DNA from: Rutidosis leptorrhynchoides
Taxonomy: Eukaryota; Streptophyta; Magnoliopsida; Asterales; Asteraceae
Length of the DNA stretch: 64,000 bases
Assembly (NCBI RefSeq): GCF_046630445.1
Contig: NC_092339.1
Span: 74,035,501 to 74,099,500, forward strand
Reading direction: 5' to 3'
Shown here: positions 51,301 to 63,540 of the stretch, in pieces
How positions within the stretch are numbered: position 1 is the stretch's first letter
Layout of the letters: every line of letters begins with the position of its first letter
The notes under the pieces: model-generated
Told to the model about the DNA's origin: nothing
Databases searched by the model: none
Seen by the model: only the letters and a program-made list of their open reading frames with translations
Program-made: the position numbers and the translations under genes

Positions 51301-54300
51301 CCACAGGGTGAGCAATATATAGGTGGTGGCTCGAAATTGAGCTTTTCGACTGCACATAATTGGCATGAATTCTCGTTCATCGAAAGCTCCATCGCTTGAT
51401 TCTTTTCTACCTTTGCTTTGCTCTGCACAAACCAAATTATACGAATCAAGTAAAGAACAATAAAATTAAATTACATAGAAAATGATAAGGAATAAAGAGT
51501 TTGTAGGTCAAGCCAATCCTATCAATCTGACCCGTTACCACCTTTATATAAGCCTTCTTAACTACCAACATGCAGTTCATATGTGAAATAACAAACAGCC
51601 AATCAAAAAACAATCTAGATTTCTGACCTGGCCCACCCACTGCCTGAGACCAGTAATATGCTCCCGAACCTGCTCCGGCGTAAACAACTCCGTCATCGAT
51701 ACTCCCTTTATTTTCGGCTTCCCCGATTTACCAGCTGATGACTCAGCAACAAGCGTTACATCTTCTTGTTTAGCCGGGCCCACATCTTTCTCTATCTTAA
51801 CAAACTCTTGCTTAAAACCCGAAGTCTCATTCACTTTAACTTTTAAAATATCTTCAACGTAATCCTTCGTTTCCGGCTCGGTAATCTTAAGTGTTCCTTG
51901 AACAGAACTTGCAAGAACTTCCATTTTCACTCCGGTGATGTCAGTGGTGGGACCCGGTACGATCGGGATTTCGTTTTCGGGAACGGGTGGTTGAGACGGT
52001 ATTTCAATCTTCATTCGTTTTATAGAAGGATGTAAATGTAAATCTTCGTTAGTTTCATTAATCGATCGTGGATAGATTTTATGAAGGACACCTTTACGTT
52101 GCATGAATTGTTTTACGGGAACACAAACGGGACAACTTTGATCGCTGCAGTTTTTAAAATGATCGAGTACCGTTTTCGACTTATAGCAAAAACGATTTCG
52201 ACATTGAGTTGAATCTTTGCACGACGCGAGATGTTTCCACACGTTTTGAACGTTAACGCAATGGATTTCGGGACATGTTCCAGGTGGATGAACACAATTA
52301 CGAGCATGTCTTAAAAACAAAAGCCATCTTGTTTGATTCTTGAAACGGTCCGAATTAGAAGATGGTGGGCCCACTGATTTTTTGGATGGTTCCAAAGATA
52401 AATGATTATTATTATTATTATTCTGAATTTGATTATTCCCTATTATTAGCTCATTTGACAAGTTAGCTACTTGGTGTGATCTGGAATGCCACTGACCCTC
52501 TCCGATCGAACGGCTAATATCGTTTCGAGTGTCAACGCCAAAGTTAGGCGGCTGTTGCAAAAACTGTTGCTGAGCTGGCGTTTCGGTCATTGATAAACGC
52601 ACGTCCTGAGAGCCTGAGTTCTGATTAAGGTTATTGGTTGATTGGGTTGACTGAAAACGGCCATAGGCTTGTGTTTGCAAAGTTTCATTATGTAAAGGTT
52701 CGGACTTTATTCGACTGCTGATGTCAGATATCAACGGGGAGTGGTTGTACGGTACTCGTTGTTGGTTTTGCTGATTCAGTTGTTGCCTTTGCGATTGAAT
52801 GAATTGTTGTTGTTGAAACTGAAGAGACTGTTGAGGATGCATTGCAGTATCAGTTTGATGTATTGATGACTTCATGTTTGCAGGCTGATCAGAAATTTGC
52901 AAGTTTGACTGATTGACCATTAATGGAGGGTTACTTCTTTGTGACGTTGGTAAGCTTACTTGGTTCATGTTCGTAAACGAAGTAGATGAACTTGTGGGGG
53001 CAAAAAGATTATTGGATCCGTCACCTGCATCATTAACAATATAAAAATAAGAAGATTTACTTTAATTAATTGAAGGTTGCAAAAATCGCTACTCAGGAGT
53101 ACTAGGTCGGGACTTTTTAGGGAGTACTCAGTACTCGAATGTTGACTAAGTTTGACTTTGACCGACTTTGACCGACTTTGAAGGAGTTTGACCAAATTTG
53201 ACTGAATTTCCAAATAATCCCGACTTTTGGCCAAGTTTTGACCAATTTTTTGAGTAATCCCAAAGTTTTGGACGAGTTTGACTGAGTTTGGCCGAGTTTG
53301 GCCAAGTTTTGACCGAGTTTGACCATGTTTTACCGATTACTCACCGAGTAATTCCGAGTTATGTAACACTGGAATTAAATATGCATCCAATTCATCACCA
53401 GATTCAGAAAATAGAACACATTCACTTGACCCACCCATTTAGTAATCTATATCATATAGGCTAGACAAATATATGGTGAATTAAGGGTACCTTGTGACAT
53501 CTGTCCTTGAGGTTGATCGAAATATTGCGGCACTGGTTTTGAAGAGTTACTGTAATGAGAATCCGTCAAAAACCCCTCGGACTTCACCGAACTATTATTA
53601 CTCATCTGTGAATTTTTACCCATCATACCTAAATTACCGTTTAATGACCCGTTCGGGAAACCGTAAGGTTTTTGATTCAAAGTAGACCTAATTCCACCAC
53701 CCATGTGGCTTCCCAGGGTATGCAAGATTCGACTGTTTTGACCACCGACTTGTTGCTTTTGTTGCAACGGTTGAGAAACCATTGCTGAGTCAGCATTTGA
53801 AAAAACAGAAACATTATTATTATTATTATTATTATTAGATGAGTCTAAGTTTATGTATGACTGGTTACTTGTGCTATTACTATTGTTGAATCCAGGCGTA
53901 GGCATCATTCTTTGGCCACTCGTTGTTGAATTCACAGAGAAGTTAGACATTGAATTTTGAGATAAATCTGTTAAACCTGAAAAAAGTAGATGCAATATTG
54001 TACAGTAACGAATACAAGTTGGATAATATAAAAAACTAGTAACAGGAGTACAGGTGGCAGTTTCAGGCCATTTACTGATTTGGGTTATGTTTTATCTCAT
54101 ACAGAACAAACGAGTCAGATAAGAAGATTAGCTAAAAAGGGAAAAGTTTTTGCAGATCAACCCAAACTGTTTCAACCATAACCTGTTTCAATCTGTTACC
54201 CGACCCACCCATTTTGCATCCATTTTGTGTCTGACCTCTAAGTAAAAGAAAGATGTACCATCATTTGAACCGAATGCACCCGTGTGCATGCTCCTGGAAG

Positions 54301-55555
54301 GCCCAGAGGTATTCATGGAAAAGCTTCCTGCATTTACAGCTGATGACATCATGTTATTACCACCAACCAAAGAGTTATCCATAGATGATGACATCATGTT
54401 ATTCCCACTTTGAGGTACACCGGGAGTTGGTATCATTGTTCCCAAAGGATCAGAAGGATTAAATTGTTGCTGATATCGTTGATTTTGATTGCTGAAGGGG
54501 AGGCGTTTGATCATAACATGTAATCGGTTTTCCAATGTCTCTAAATTTAAATACTCCTCCTACAAAAATGTTACACAGATAATAATTAATAATAAGGTTC
54601 ATAAATCGTACAAATAAACAAGAAATTAAATACTTGTGTCTTCTCTTAGTTGATATAACCTTCCTATATCTTACTGTTGGTAGACTAAACAAATAATCAT
54701 GTTGTTTAATTACTAACATAGGAATAAAGCAAGTGAAAACATATCATACTTTAGATATAACATTAAAAAGAAAATAACAAATTAAATAAAATAAGTAACT
54801 AAATAAAACCTTTGTTATAGCAGATTTGAACAACCCTTCTTCCAATCGTCTAACAATATCCATGAGGTTCTTTGGAGCTATATCCCGAGTTTGTTGTCGT
54901 TGCATGAGAAACTCATAGCTAGAAGGGGAAAATAAATTATAAATAAATATCATCAGATACTTATAAATCATATTACTAATATTAACAACATGCATAAACA
55001 AACAAACAATATATAATTATATACTTCCACCTGTATCAAATAATGAAAATGATAGATTATGCCTCAACACATAAATACACATTTTTCTTTGAATTCTATT
55101 TAAGTTCTTAGGACTTATAATAGCATCAAACAGTACTGTAGTAGCAATTGGAAATCTGCGTATGTTTACATCATCAAGTGGTATTTGTTCAACATTCAAC
55201 ACGTCTATGTGATAATTAAAAATAAAAAAAATGCATGCTTAACCTTCCACTCACTCCCACATAAAACAAACAAATCAGATCCATTAAGCAAGTATACACA
55301 TTGCAAGACACACACACACATACATAAACAAAGCACTTTTAACATATATCCACAAATTCAAAAAAGAAAAACTTACATCTTTTCTTGTATAAACCGCCGT
55401 GCATTCGCAAAACCGTGCTCCACACTAAGTGGAGCATGGGAACTTTCATTGTTCTGCATTATATTTTGCTGTTGTGGTATAGAAGACATCGAATTCCCAG
55501 CTTGATTTGAAACCTGCCTCGGGTACTGTCCCCCCATTTGGGTCTGCAAATTCAT
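45328..55555 (-). CDS. HAC1-like: HAC1-type histone acetyltransferase (CBP/p300 class)
   Basis: Plant relative of CBP/p300: acetylates histones as a nuclear transcriptional coactivator. Sixteen coding exons run from ATG 55555: 55555-55377, 54918-54810, 54559-54259, 53976-53491, 53024-51628, 51422-51126, 51046-50768, 50273-50145, 50050-49850, 49550-49408, 49322-49007, 48362-48223, 48107-48029, 47241-46852, 46283-46066 and 45442-45328. They total 4,779 nt, 1,592 aa, versus about 1,700 for Arabidopsis HAC1. In order: Gln/Asn-rich N-terminus (1-580), TAZ zinc finger (~585-670), a Cys-rich region plus PHD finger (~840-980), the acetyltransferase core (~1020-1270, with [17 protein letters not shown] and [10 protein letters not shown]), ZZ finger 1 (~1290-1325), ZZ finger 2 (~1405-1445), TAZ2 (~1485-1553) and a basic C-terminus ending AAEVAGSSG. 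All key zinc-ligand Cys/His appear present. Several introns host MITEs or a SINE. Confidence 0.93.
45733..45915 (-). mobile_element. tRNA-derived SINE in the last intron of the HAC gene
   Basis: On the minus strand GTGGTTAGGGCCCTGAG (A box) precedes GGGTTCGAATCCTG (excellent B box) by about 35 bp. The body includes GTAATCCTGCTGGGTTG and CGGATTACTCGCCC. It lies in intron 45443-46065 in the gene's own orientation and is related to the SINE in the MADS gene. Confidence 0.78.
46440..46690. repeat. Dispersed AGTCCTTGTGGTTTG repeat in a HAC intron
   Basis: ACTAAAATAGTCCTTGTGGTT occurs twice 66 bp apart, followed by variants AAGTCCCTATG, TAGTCCCTGTGG and TAGTCCCTAAC. The same word forms the ends of the fold-back element at 50302-50694. 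Confidence 0.6.
48446..48974. mobile_element. CCTGGCAA-ended MITE in a HAC intron
   Basis: Ends CCTGGCAAACGGGTC and ATTGCCAGG form short inverted repeats flanked by TA on both sides. The left arm is made of CGGGTCAGGTTGG/CGGGTCGAAA words and the right arm of GACCCATTTGACCC words, so the arms are partly complementary. A relative lacking clear ends lies at about 56770-57190. Confidence 0.6.
50302..50694. mobile_element. Fold-back inverted-repeat element in a HAC intron
   Basis: Left arm AATTAGTCCTTGTAGTTTAC and right arm, read in reverse, AATAGTCCTTGTGGTTTGCA pair over roughly 190 bp with interspersed mismatches, nearly meeting around 50490. No open frame. It lies between the exons ending 50768 and starting 50273. 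Confidence 0.75.
53075..53369. mobile_element. GGTTGYAAAA inverted-repeat MITE, copy 3 (HAC intron)
   Basis: Begins GGTTGCAAAAATCGCTACTC and ends GTAATTCCGAGTTATGTAAC. The interior is dominated by GACTTTGACCGA and TTTGACCGAG repeats. It lies between the HAC exons ending 53491 and starting 53024. Confidence 0.65.
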
Positions 55556-55559
55556 TTTC

Positions 55560-56400
55560 AAACCACTAATTGGTTTCTTTAACTACGTCTCATAACACAA
55601 TGTGACAACCCCACAGTTCCAATTAGCGATCCCTCTAATCGTATTCACAGTCGGTTTAAAAATCGTCACTTTTTCCCCTAGTAACAAATATAATTTCAGT
55701 CAGGACAGCAAAAAAGTACTAAAGTTTATTGCTTTTTCAATATCTACATATCCTGCAATCATATACACATAAGTAAATAGAACACCACAAACAGAGCCTG
55801 ACATTACAAATGCTAAGAATATAAGAATAATGACATTCAAGAATTTAATAACATCACAATCAAGTTCAAAATCATAAGTCAAACACCAATGATATGAGGT
55901 ACCAACAATAATCAGTCAACATTTTAATTTCACATTCGATTCTATAAAAACCCAATTAAGCAAAAAAAAAAAAAAAAAGAAGAAGCATAATTCGATACTC
56001 ATTTCTAATTAATTTGAAGAATTGATCATTCAAGAACCTAATATCGACGCGTGTCAAATTCTTACAAAATTGAAAGATTGAATAAGTTAAGAACAATTAA
56101 AGCAATCATAATAATACTAGGGATAACATATAAGGAGGAATCGTTCTTTGAATCAATCAAATTTCAAAATTGATTAATTATGAAAACCCTAAATTGAAAA
56201 AAAATTAAGCAATAATTAAAGAAGGGGGTAACGATAGATCACAGTGTATATACCTGGGGATTTAGTCAGGATTTGATAAGCGAAAAACAACAGACGTATT
56301 TCGACCCTCGCGCGACCAACGAAAGTAAAATAAAAGAGAAAAAAGGTTGAATTTTTCGTACGGAATATAGTAAGAAAAAAAACTTGTCTACTGTCAGTTT
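55560..56400 (-). other. First intron and 5' untranslated exon of the HAC gene
   Basis: CCCCAG|GTATATAC on the minus strand at 56254/56253 is a good donor. The untranslated first exon would run from about 56340-56400 to 56254. The acceptor near 55565-55590 is not certain. There is no long upstream reading frame. Confidence 0.5.
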
Positions 56401-57917
56401 ATGTAGATTATTTATATTTAAATATAAATATAAATATAAATATAAATGAATAACTTGATGATTTATTTAGGATATCTTTATAATCTAATGTAATCTGATC
56501 TGATTCAAGTAGGTTTTTATATTTATGTCAAATACTCGGTATAACATTACGATCAAGTTAAAATTCACCCGTTAAAGAAATTTATGTTTAAGTGGAATGA
56601 TGTTAGAGTTGTTATGGTGTTTGAAGAACCTTACAGTTCGGTATCAGAAATGAAGACTGACCACCATCTCCGATAATATTACCATGTACACATCTATGGT
56701 TTGTCAATCGTATTAAAATGGTCCAAGGCGTTTTTGAAGATTGGAGATCAAACCGAAGTGATGTAATTGTATAATAGGTCCTTGTTGTTGTAGCTTTAGG
56801 TCAAATGGATTCAAATGGGTCATATACTGTACATTTAATTTTTACATTTTTGATTACGTTTTACGTTTATATCTTCATTTTTCGTTTATACTTTTACATT
56901 TGCTTTTTACATTTATGAATGAGTTTGACGGATGAAACTTGTTATGATCTTTATGTTCGACCCATTTGACCTATCCATATTGATTAAATTTTAGAAATTA
57001 ATATCCAATTGAACTGTTCATGCATATTTTTATATTTATATAGGAATAATAGCTTGCAAGGAAATGCATTGGACATTTTTTTAAGTTTTAGTTTACATTG
57101 TAATGCCTAATGTTTCTCGAGACCCAATTGATCAAAAAACTTGTAACAATTGATCCAAATTTGATAGTATGGGTCTCAATTGCCATACATAGACCCGCAA
57201 TGGTTAAAGTTTCTGCAGGCTCTGGTGGAGCCAAATATGATGGACCACCGCACCAAACGATTATATACCCACAGAGGTATGGTTTCAGCATAAACTGCTG
57301 GCTCCGGTGGAGCCAAATCTGCTGGAACTTCAAAGCTACTGAAACCATACCTCTGTTTCTAGCTCTTTATTCTTAGAATCATCAAATATATTTTCTGCCA
57401 ACTCTAATAAGATGTAAAAATTTGCACCTGAACTCACAAATTTAATCCAATATAGAACCAAAAGTCCAAAAAAGTATCATCAGAGTGCCGTAACTATAGA
57501 ATTTTAAGAGATATATAGCGTAATCTGAAAACAAACATCAATACCTATTATCGGGCAGAAATGTAGATAAACTCCGATATAACTAGCGCCAGTTACATTT
57601 AGATGTTAAAAAAGAATGCAATCAGCAACATACGTTTTCTCTAGTTACAAACCTTGACCAGGAAAAGGAAGCCCAATGTTCAAAAAAATTGGGCTATAAT
57701 CCACCATGTAACACCAACTTCTACCTAAAACTACATCTTGCAGCAGGTGCAAGGGCCCACAATAATATTAGCCCATCGTCACCCAACCACCATGAAAACC
57801 ACATGATAGTCTGCTTGGGTTAAAAAACAAGCAGCTACCAAGCAAAATGCAAAATACCATAAACTTGTAATCTACAACTACCTATGTAGTAAATGGTTTT
57901 AAACATCGGATTACAAA
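56400..57917. other. HAC promoter side and intergenic DNA
   Basis: Holds AT-rich ATAAAT repeats (about 56415-56450), a relative of the CCTGGCAA element (about 56770-57190, with GACCCATTTGACC and TATGGGTCTCAATTGCCA) and a perfect hairpin (57272-57355). No coding region supported. Confidence 0.5.
57272..57355. repeat. Hairpin with perfect 17-bp stem and 50-nt loop
   Basis: CAGAGGTATGGTTTCAG (57272-57288) is exactly complementary in reverse to 57339-57355. The loop contains GGCTCCGGTGGAGCCAAATC, itself self-complementary at GGCTCC/GGAGCC. A similar word, GGCTCTGGTGGAGCCAAATA, also occurs outside the hairpin near 57222. Confidence 0.75.
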
Positions 57918-60900
57918 CTAACACAAATAGGAGCTCGTGTATAGTCTTGCCCCTATATCAATTGGCCCACCATCCCCACCGATAGGATGAATTACAACAG
58001 GAATCGTTGAAAGAATATTCAAGATGAGCGGAAAGACCTTTGGTTCAATGTTTACATCATTTGATATATCTCGTTCTGATACCGTGTTGTCTGAAAACGT
58101 AACCATTGCAACCTCTTCAATTGTCCTCAATTTATTATAGCTTCGATTTTTATGTGAGCGATTGGTCGGGCAATAACTCAGGATTAACGTGGATGTTACA
58201 TCGAGCCATTCTGCGGTAAGACCATCGACCTCATCATAGTATATTCGTCGTTCAATCTATAAGTATGAAATCGCATGAAAAGAACATTGAAATTAACACA
58301 TCTGTTATACCTAAAATATTTTGGTTTTAACACATAATTTTTTTTTAAACTTCTATTTTTTATTTATGAAAAATTGATTGTTATTAACTTAGAGAGTGTT
58401 ACAGTTCTCAACCATATTTTTGACACGCATGTTATTTATAAGCATTGAAATTTGTACCAGAAGCGTTTCTGATCAGCGAAACACAACCTGACCCCGCGTA
58501 CCCATACAAAGAGAATACTTTATTGACCCATTACCCAACATGCCTCAACCACCCATATTGACACGTTTAGATAAGAGCACTCACAGCTAGCTTGGTAACA
58601 TATATGGACATAAATCTTGGTCCCAAGCCCAATACTCTAGCTTCTGAAAGGAAAACCTGCAATCAGCCAATCATCATCAAGGAAGTCAGCATAATTACTA
58701 ATAGAGAATGATTAAGTTTCAATTTATATGTTCTCAAGATGCTTTTATATTGTTGCTTTCTTTTGGGCCACCAGACTGAATTGCCATTTATCTCTGACCA
58801 AATTTAAAAATTTCATAAAACTTAACAGTCGGTCGTACGAGAAAAAAATAATCAGAGCTGATTAAAGTCAACCTCACTGATATAAAAAAGACCCTGTAAA
58901 CATAATGGATGAAATATGAAATAACACACTCCTACTCTGGCATTGAAGTGTGCGAACAAAATAAATGCAACGACACATAAGGGTAGTATACGTATTTCCA
59001 GGTCTTGACTAATAGCAAAAATTTTTGATTAAATTTCACACTTAAAGTTGAACTAAATAACTGTTTTGACCCATTATTCAGCCCCACCCGCCCAAATCCC
59101 CCATTTAGCCACCACAAGTCATTAGAAAGGTAAACAGAGAAAACGATAACAACCCTAGATTGAGATATAATCAACTGCATATATTACCTGTTTATTCCTA
59201 AGCAACAGCCACATGTAAAGTTTATCAGTAGCTTCCTTGACATATCTGCAAGCGAGTTTTCTTTCATTGCAATGCTGTGCAATATCAGCAAGTTCTTCAG
59301 TTCCAGGAACTGCATATTTCACCGCTGCATCAGACAATGCCTTTTGAGCATCATTCGATTCCACTTCTTCTTTATTAAAAGATAAACCCGTGAAGCATCT
59401 TTTAAACAATTTCTTCCCATTTATATTCAACACCTTTTCGGCTTCCAGGGTTGCAGCTAATGTCCGATGTACAACAATATCAGCATAACGTCTAAGTGGA
59501 GAAGTAAAATGTGTGTAAAGAGGAACAGCCAACGCGTAATGACCCCAATCATCACCATCACCTAAAGGATCCCCACTACATATATAAGTAGCCAATTGCA
59601 TTGGCTTTGTAGCATAGTTCATAAGAATATGAAAGAAGACAGAATCATCCTTCAATTCATGTCGTATGCATTCCAAAGACTTATGAAACTGGCCAGATGT
59701 AGATGTATCCAATTGTAAACCATGTTTAGTGCAAAACGCTTCAAGATCTTTAAGTTTAGATAACTTAGGTTCAGGGTGTCTACGTAATAAAGCACTAAAA
59801 GGGTAAGCCCTGGTTATCACTTCAGCGGCTGTTGTATTAGCCAAAAGCATTAATTCCTCTACAAGAAAGTTGGATTTCGTTCCGGAAGAAAGAAAAACAT
59901 CATTCGGGTAACCATCTTTATCATATGAAAATACAATTTTGGGACTTTCAAGAGATAAAGCTCCATCCTTTAACCTTTTTTCTTTCAGAACTTTAGATAT
60001 CTTATTAAGATTATGAACCGAAGTACTCACGTCTGACCATGTAAAATGACCATGAAGTTGTACACCCTCAACATTCAAAGAACCATCAATGATGTCTTGA
60101 GCACGTTCATATGAGAGTTTGCAACATGACTGTATAACGGTTCGACCAATCCAACGGTCTAGAATCTCCCCATCAAGATTAATATCCCAAATGATAGAAA
60201 AAGCAAGTCTTTCTACCCCGGGACTAAGTGAGCCTACATTATCTGAAAGCAATGGCGGCAGCATTGGTAGTTTATAATGAGGTAAATACACACTCGTGGA
60301 TCTGCTTTCAGCTTCTAAATCCAAGGCAGTGTTTGGGAGAACAAAATACGATACATCAGCAATATGAACACCTACTCTGTATATATCATTTGGTAACTTT
60401 TCAACGGATAGAGCATCATCAAGATCAGATGCAGTAACGGGGTCTATGGTAAACGTGCACAAGTTCCTTAAATCACTTCTATGGTGAAATTCCTTTTCAG
60501 GTATTATCCACGGAACATGAGTAAAATCGGAAATAGCTTCAAGAGGGAAATCAGAAGTGTTGATCGAGTTTTGAAATAAGATGGCAGACATTAGTGGTGC
60601 TAACTCTCCACCTCTTCCAAATATGTGAAGAACATGAGCTAATGGACTATCGAAATCTTCACTCCATTCAACAATTTCTGCAGCAACAAGTTCCATTTCG
60701 AGTGTTGAGTCACACTTTTCTAATCGTTTAATGATGTTGGTAGGCAAGGTTTTCACAAGAACCATCATTTTAGGAAATTTTGGATCGGTGGATATAAGTT
60801 GGATATAATCACGTTTTGGAGATGTTAATAGAAGTTTATTCTTTTTAGCGTCTTTGTTAACAATTTCCTTGTTGTAAAACCATTGCTTTATTCTAAGGAA

Positions 60901-62089
60901 ACCAACAATAGATTTCCTACGCGGAGACATTTCGATAATTCCCACAACTCTACCCGTTGGTCGTTTTGATGGAAATGAATTAATCAAAGTTGACAACTTT
61001 TCCACTAAAGTCAATACTCTATCTTCACCAGAATAACTAGTTGATGAGTGGTCATTTCCATTAAAATAGTTACTATTTGCAGGTCTAATCAGCTCTTGAC
61101 CGACATTTTCACCATGCAAAATCTCGTTTACATTATTTTCCTCGATGACTGGAACACGGGAAGCCTCAATTGACCCTTTCATCTTTGTCCAGGATGAAAG
61201 TGGTTCTATTTTAACTACAACAATGTCTCCATCTATCTGAATGTATAAACAATCAAACCAAACAAAACCATTAACTCCAGAACAATACTCCGAATTATTC
61301 CATAAGTAAACCGCATAACATACTACTTTTAGCAAATAGTAATTTTCGTTCAACCCCAACGGCCCAACCAGCTCACATCAGACTTTTTTTATTGATTTTA
61401 GTAAGATGTATCTTTATGGATTAACCAACTATGAGTTCTTAAATTTTTAAATACATTAATATGCTCAGTCAGTCAGTCACAGCTATTAATTGTCCCATCC
61501 AATAGAACTGTTCACTATAATCATAATCTTGTATCATAATAATTATTATTAGCAAATTGGAACAGTAACCATCAAGAAATGCAAGTATGCAACTCTTTAA
61601 TATATCAATCAATTCTCATCAACAACAATCAAATGTATAAAAATTAAAGAAATAAAAAAAATGAATAACTTACAGCTCGATTTTGGCAATGGAATCCAGT
61701 AATAAGAACATCAACCGGCAATCCATCAATTTTGCAATAAGCCTAGTAATCACTCACGCACGTCATGAATATTATATTCAACAAAACATATTTTTTCTAC
61801 ATAAAAAAAAAAAAAATAGAGATAATGATGATAAATTAATAATATTAAACTTCAAATATACCTCAACTCGATTATGCGCATTGACTCGAAACATTGATTT
61901 GAACACATCGCCTTTCTGCAGATACAGATTTATAAATTATAAACAATAATTAACACATTTATAAAACGTTAAATTCAATAAGCGATTAAGAAGAAAAACC
62001 TGTAATGCAAAATTTAGAGATTCAGTGGACCAATGTGGAGCAAAGTGTTTACGTTGAGAAATACGATCAGCGTGATTATTATGAGACAT
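57918..62089 (-). CDS. SOV-like: SOV/DIS3L2-type 3'-5' exoribonuclease
   Basis: RNase II/RNB-family exonuclease, exosome-independent. The plant member SOV (suppressor of varicose) degrades cytoplasmic mRNAs. Six coding exons: 62089-62000, 61915-61862, 61742-61674, 61236-59188, 58656-58585 and 58256-57918. They sum to 2,673 nt, 890 aa plus stop. Cold-shock-like domains (~20-300, including FRVNAHNRVEAYCKIDG and PTGRVVGIIE) precede the RNB domain (~320-665) with its acidic catalytic box TIDPVTASDLDDA (~334-346) and HFTSPLRRYADIVVHR (~647-662). An S1-like C-terminus ends with GGDGGPIDIGARLY. All four catalytic Asp are present. The N-terminus is about 130-150 residues shorter than Arabidopsis SOV: the first ATG lies just before the cold-shock region, and no upstream exon is visible in the next 250 bp. 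Confidence 0.93.
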
Positions 62090-62339
62090 TTGGTGAGTAT
62101 GAAATTGAAATGCGTAATTAGTGTAGATTTAATTTAATTAATGATCTGAGAAGTGGGGTTTGATTCTGATAATTTTGTATCGAGTAAATAAATTAGGGCT
62201 GGCTGGGGAGATAGAGACTTATGGTGATAGCAATGGCGGCAGAACCGACGATAATCAATGCGAATTAGATATTTTTTTTTTGGGTAATTTTAGAACGGGT
62301 TGGGGGTAACGAGAGAATACGGTAATAGTACTATGTGCG

Positions 62340-63308
62340 GTAAACGAGTCGAATCGAGCTCGAACACGGCCAGGCTCGAGCTCGGCTCGTTCGAGTTTTA
62401 TAGAGCTCGAACTCGGCTCGGTTCGAGCCTAATATTTTAAGCTTGAGTTCGGCTCGTTTGATATTTTAGAAGCTCGAGCTCGGCTCGTTAACAAATGCCT
62501 CTAATATTTTTTTTTTAATTTAAAATGCAATTATTATATGAAGATTGTACAATATGCTTCAGAGTCTGTACATATGTTGATGAGGTGTTTTGTAAAAGAT
62601 TGTACAATTCGTTTTAAAGTTTGTACATATGATCATGAGGATGTTCTATCATAAGATTGTACATAATGCTTCAAATATTGGACATATGATCATGGAGTTG
62701 TTTTACCATAAGGTTGCACATAATGCTTCAAATATTTTATACATGGTCATGAATGTTTTTTTTTTTTCAAAAAGCAAGTAGTCATGAGTGTTTTATCATA
62801 AGTTTTTACATAATGCTTCATATATTATACAATGAACATGTTAATATGTTTATTAAATATTAAATATATTAATTATTTTAATGACATTATCATGAGAGAT
62901 TTAGAAATTTACTCTTTATTTTGAATTTTTTTTAAGCTTGAATAATACTTATTTATGACATCATCATTTTAAAAATTAATATTTATATGATACTATAGAT
63001 AAGTAGATCTAATTTAATTGTAAAAATAATTATATTTATGACATCACTTGCATGCTCTCACAATTCTTCTTTTCTGTTTTTTGATTTTTTTTATAGAAAG
63101 AAAAAAGGGTAATTATTACATTATTATTTTAAGAATTTTAATATAACTTATAGATTGTTTCAACTATTAGTGATAAAATAGTAATTATTATGATTATATA
63201 TTAATATTATTAAAATGTTTAATATTTTGATGTATATAAATGAAAAGCTCGTTTAGGCTCGCGAGCTTGTTCGAGCTCGAGATGTGAAGCTCGCTCGAGC
63301 TCGTTTAC
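62340..63308. mobile_element. MITE-like element with GAGCTCG-rich inverted ends
   Basis: Left end GTAAACGAGTCGAATCGAGC and right end, read in reverse, GTAAACGAGCTCGAGCGAGC agree at most positions. About 130 bp at the left and 65 bp at the right are made of CTCGAGCTCGGCTCG-type words. The interior is AT-rich with a minisatellite and no coding sequence. It lies 250 bp upstream of the SOV start codon. The superfamily (possibly hAT) is not determined. Confidence 0.6.
62543..62835. repeat. About 60-bp minisatellite inside the GAGCTCG element
   Basis: Four to five imperfect units of the pattern GATTGTACATAATGCTTCAA, then TACATATGATCATGAG, then GTTTTATCATAA. Confidence 0.75.
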
Positions 63309-63339
63309 TAAACGAACTTTAAATAAAGTTCAAGCTAGG

Positions 63340-63540
63340 TGATATGCCCGAATCAGACGGTTTATTTTTGCTGTGTCGTTAGGTCGCAAAACGTCAATTC
63401 AGGATATCAACAGAATAAGCTAATTGTTTAATTTATATATGCTGGGCCTAAATCTATTATTCCTTCCTATGGGTTAGCAAGAGCAAATATGACCTAGGTT
63501 CGTTCCTTGAGCGGTCGAATTTGAAAGGGAGCTTATTCTA
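63340..63540 (-). mobile_element. Fragment of the element B LTR
   Basis: About 200 bp from TGATATGCCCGAATC onward match the 3' end of the element B LTR (7309-7510) with roughly 90 percent identity by eye. The match stops abruptly at GGGATGGCAAAATGACCCG. Confidence 0.85.

Noticed and set aside
57110-57376. Overlapping 86-88 codon frames on both strands with repeated SGGA or PPEP words
   Set aside because: They arise from repeated GGTGGAGCC words around the hairpin; no start context or homology.
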